A program made the position numbers and the translations under genes. Positions 62,062-64,000 of a stretch of 64,000 nucleotides of DNA are shown piece by piece; positions within the stretch are counted from its first letter, which is position 1, and each line of letters begins with the position of its first letter. The DNA is from G965218495 sp965218495. Its GTDB lineage: Bacteria; Bacteroidota; Rhodothermia; Rhodothermales; Bin80. The notes under the pieces were generated by a model. That model made no database searches, had not been told where the DNA came from, and was given only the letters and a program-made list of their open reading frames with translations. The stretch covers positions 1,054,001 through 1,118,000 of the forward strand of contig OZ244626.1 of the NCBI GenBank assembly GCA_965218495.1, given 5' to 3'.

Positions 62062-62718
62062 ATGAAAGGAGTCCTAACCGAATCTGACCTTATCCGAATT
62101 CGCGAAGCCGTAGCCACGGCTGAGTCGAAGACCTCCGGCGAAATCGTTCCGTACGTCGTGCGCCGATGCGACAGCTATGACGTTGCCGTCTGGCGCGCCG
62201 CTGGCATTGGAGCACTTGTGGCCTTTACGGTACTTACGCTGCTCGCACAGTTTTACAGCGCCTGGGATGACGCATGGTGGCGTGCTGCCGCGTTTCAGAC
62301 ACTTGCGATGGCGACCGCAGGCGTGGCCATGGCGGCGCTGGCTGCCTTAGTGCCTTCGATCAAGCGTCTATTTGCCGGAAAGCGGCAGCTAATTGGCAAC
62401 GTTCACAAGCGGGCTATGGCGTCCTTTGTAGAAAAAGAGGTCTTTAACACGCGTGAGCGTACAGGCATTTTGCTCTTTGTATCGCTCTTTGAGCACCGAA
62501 TTGAGGTAGTCGGCGACAAGGGGATCAGCGCCAAGGTTACGCAAGGGGAATGGGCATCAGTTGTTCGCTGCATCCGTGACGGCATCAAGGCCAAGAAGCT
62601 TGGAGACGGCCTGGTGCAAGGCATCAATCAGTGCGGCGAGCTTTTGCAAAAGAGCGGCGTGGAAATCCGCCCGGACGACATCAACGAGCTTCCTGACGAC
62701 GTCAGCTTCGAGGAATAG
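62062..62718 (+). CDS. TPM-domain membrane protein
   Basis: Protein of 218 residues with a TPM (TLP18.3/Psb32/MOLO-1) domain interrupted by two membrane helices. ESDLIRIREAVATAESKTSGEIVPYVVRRCDSYDVAVWRAAG opens the domain, helices lie at about 48-65 and 75-95, and the rest of the domain reads ERTGILLFVSLFEHRIEVVGDKGISAKVTQGEWASVVRCIRDGIKAKKLGDGLVQGINQCGELL. TPM proteins are linked to membrane-protein quality control and phosphatase-like activity in some cases; no function is established here. It starts 18 bp after modB. Confidence 0.8.
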   Translation: MKGVLTESDLIRIREAVATAESKTSGEIVPYVVRRCDSYDVAVWRAAGIGALVAFTVLTLLAQFYSAWDDAWWRAAAFQTLAMATAGVAMAALAALVPSIKRLFAGKRQLIGNVHKRAMASFVEKEVFNTRERTGILLFVSLFEHRIEVVGDKGISAKVTQGEWASVVRCIRDGIKAKKLGDGLVQGINQCGELLQKSGVEIRPDDINELPDDVSFEE

Positions 62719-62779
62719 CCACGTTCTTCGGCGCGGCTTGCAAAGCGAACACACTACGACGAACCACTAGGGCTCGGCA

Positions 62780-64000
62780 TTGCGCGACATACAGCTGCGG
62801 CGCTTAGCCTGGTTAGGTCTCTTTGTCCTGGCCGCTCATCCGGCCGCCGGTCAGGACCTAGGCGTTCATATCGACACTCTTTCCGGTGCGCAGCCCTACG
62901 TGCTGCATTCCTTTGTTCGCCCGGGAACAGAGGACATCTATCATCAGGGTCAAAAGCTCGGGCCCTCCGAGTATAGAATCGACTACCGGTTTGGAAGACT
63001 CTGGGTGGAGGGGCTGACTGGCGCGGATACTCTCGTAGCACATTACCGAACGTGGGGCTTGGCGCTTCAGGACCAGTATGGGCGTGCGTTAGTGCGCACG
63101 GAAGCCCCCACGACAGATTCCACAGGTAAGGCAGCGCTTCCAGCACCGATAGAGCCGCGAAGGGAGGCGATGTCGCTGTCGCGAACAGGCAGCATTACCC
63201 GCGGCGTCTTGGCTGGCAACAACCGAGATGCCATCATTGAGTCTGGACTGCGGCTGCAGCTCGAAGGAAAAGTCACGGAGGATATCCGCGTTCAGGCCGT
63301 CCTTACCGACGAAAGCACGCCCATACTGCCTGAAGGAACGACGCAGCGCTTGAGCGAGCTGGACCGGGTGTACATTGAAATTGCGGCCACTCAGGGGCTG
63401 GCCAGGCTGGGAGATTTTGCAGTTGACTACCAGGCTGGCGAGTTCGCAAGGCTTGGGCGCAAGGTCCAGGGCATTGGGATTACGGCCCAGCCTTCGATCG
63501 GCGACGTGGCGGGATCCGTGGAAGCCATGGGTGCTACCGCTCGGGGGATTTTTCGACGCGAGCAGGTGAGGCTGGCCGACGGAGTCCAGGGGCCGTATCG
63601 CCTGACCGGTGAGCAAAATGAGCAGTTCATATTCATCGTTCCCGGCTCGGAAGAGGTCTACCTGGACGGAAGGCGGCTGCAGCGCGGACAGACCCATGAT
63701 TACGTCATCGACTACGCTACGGGTGAAATCACCTTTACCGCCAACCGCCTCATTCGCGACCGCGATCGGGTTGTGGTGGAGTTCCAGTATCGAACGACCG
63801 AGTTCACACGCACGCTCATTGGTGCGGCGTCCGATGTGAGCATTGGCCAGTGGCCCGAGGGCCCGGCGCGCGCCACCCTGGGTGCGACGTTTCTGCGGGA
63901 GGCCGATGGCCGGACGTTGAGCGAAGCCTTCGGGCTGACGGCGGACGATGAAGCACTGCTGGGCGCCGCCGGCGATTCTACTGCGCAGCGGTCCGGCGCA
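62780..64000 (+). CDS. large exported surface/outer-membrane protein, 3' end outside window
   Basis: An open frame of 407 codons runs from TTG 62780 to the last base. It starts LRDIQLRRLAWLGLFVLAAHPAAGQD, a signal peptide with cleavage near AAG. The mature part shows beta-rich repeats such as YVLHSFVRPGTEDIYHQGQKLGPSEYRIDYRFGRLWVEG and, further on, VPGSEEVYLDGRRLQRGQTHDYVIDYATGEITFTANRLIRDRDRVVVEFQY; both have the same order: a bound-value strand, then IDY...G.(I/L)...., suggesting tandem related domains. Such repeats occur in long surface proteins of Bacteroidota. A stop lies four codons upstream of the TTG, and no ATG or GTG precedes the signal. Function unknown. Confidence 0.65.
   Translation, partial: MRDIQLRRLAWLGLFVLAAHPAAGQDLGVHIDTLSGAQPYVLHSFVRPGTEDIYHQGQKLGPSEYRIDYRFGRLWVEGLTGADTLVAHYRTWGLALQDQYGRALVRTEAPTTDSTGKAALPAPIEPRREAMSLSRTGSITRGVLAGNNRDAIIESGLRLQLEGKVTEDIRVQAVLTDESTPILPEGTTQRLSELDRVYIEIAATQGLARLGDFAVDYQAGEFARLGRKVQGIGITAQPSIGDVAGSVEAMGATARGIFRREQVRLADGVQGPYRLTGEQNEQFIFIVPGSEEVYLDGRRLQRGQTHDYVIDYATGEITFTANRLIRDRDRVVVEFQYRTTEFTRTLIGAASDVSIGQWPEGPARATLGATFLREADGRTLSEAFGLTADDEALLGAAGDSTAQRSGA

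Noticed and set aside
1..64000. CRISPR arrays, rRNA genes, retron reverse transcriptase near ptuAB
   Set aside because: No regularly spaced repeats, no rRNA-like sequence and no reverse-transcriptase motif (YxDD context) were seen.

Overview
The window looks like a chromosomal piece of a Bacteroidota-related bacterium, most likely of the Rhodothermia/Balneolia branch. I infer this from the arginine cluster built around an acetyl/succinylornithine-type carbamoyltransferase, a MutL without the usual metal ligands, a Bacteroidota-style polysaccharide deacetylase and HD phosphohydrolase, beta-propeller lipoproteins, and moderately high GC. No rRNA or ribosomal-protein marker is present, so the placement is an inference.

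Layout. 0.1-8.7 kb is housekeeping: a dicarboxylate/amino-acid symporter, tRNA-Arg(CCG), a CPBP protease, cdsA, mutL-tilS, hpt and a Tat-exported TIM-barrel protein. 9.0-13.4 kb is a two-gene accessory module: a RecQ-like helicase fused to a C-terminal phosphoribosyltransferase domain, followed by a protein with two tandem DprA/SLOG units, the second with decayed signature loops. This is the best candidate for an under-described conflict/defence system. 13.7-21.7 kb holds an HD phosphohydrolase, a polysaccharide deacetylase, mutS, purD and an exported beta-propeller protein.

22.8-32.4 kb is one branched-chain amino-acid operon, ilvB-ilvN-ilvC-leuB-leuA-leuC-leuD-cimA, preceded by about 1.1 kb without a gene. 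cimA lets LeuCD and LeuB serve isoleucine as well as leucine synthesis. It converges on an arginine operon on the minus strand (argG-argC-argD-argF'-argB-argE), whose leader carries a terminator-like hairpin just before argG. moaA and an exported endonuclease/exonuclease/phosphatase-fold protein follow.

41.4-49.2 kb is disturbed by insertions. An ISL3 element with a perfect 8-bp target duplication sits between a SpeD-like gene and a DUF3326 gene that would otherwise lie 45 bp apart. An IS1380-type element with 14/15-bp inverted ends and a 5-bp duplication has split the ATPase gene of a Septu-like (PtuA/PtuB) defence pair; removing the element and one duplication restores an exact 407-codon frame. 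ppc follows.

52.5-59.2 kb is a decaying island: two overlapping remnants of one tyrosine-recombinase family, 163-bp and 144-bp direct repeats, a propeller lipoprotein translationally overlapped by a Cys-rich peptide frame, a barrel-like exported protein and frameshifted small lipoproteins. From 59.25 kb ordinary genes resume: an HU-family protein, a zinc-ribbon/TPR membrane protein, modA-modB, a TPM-domain protein and the start of a large exported protein that runs off the end.
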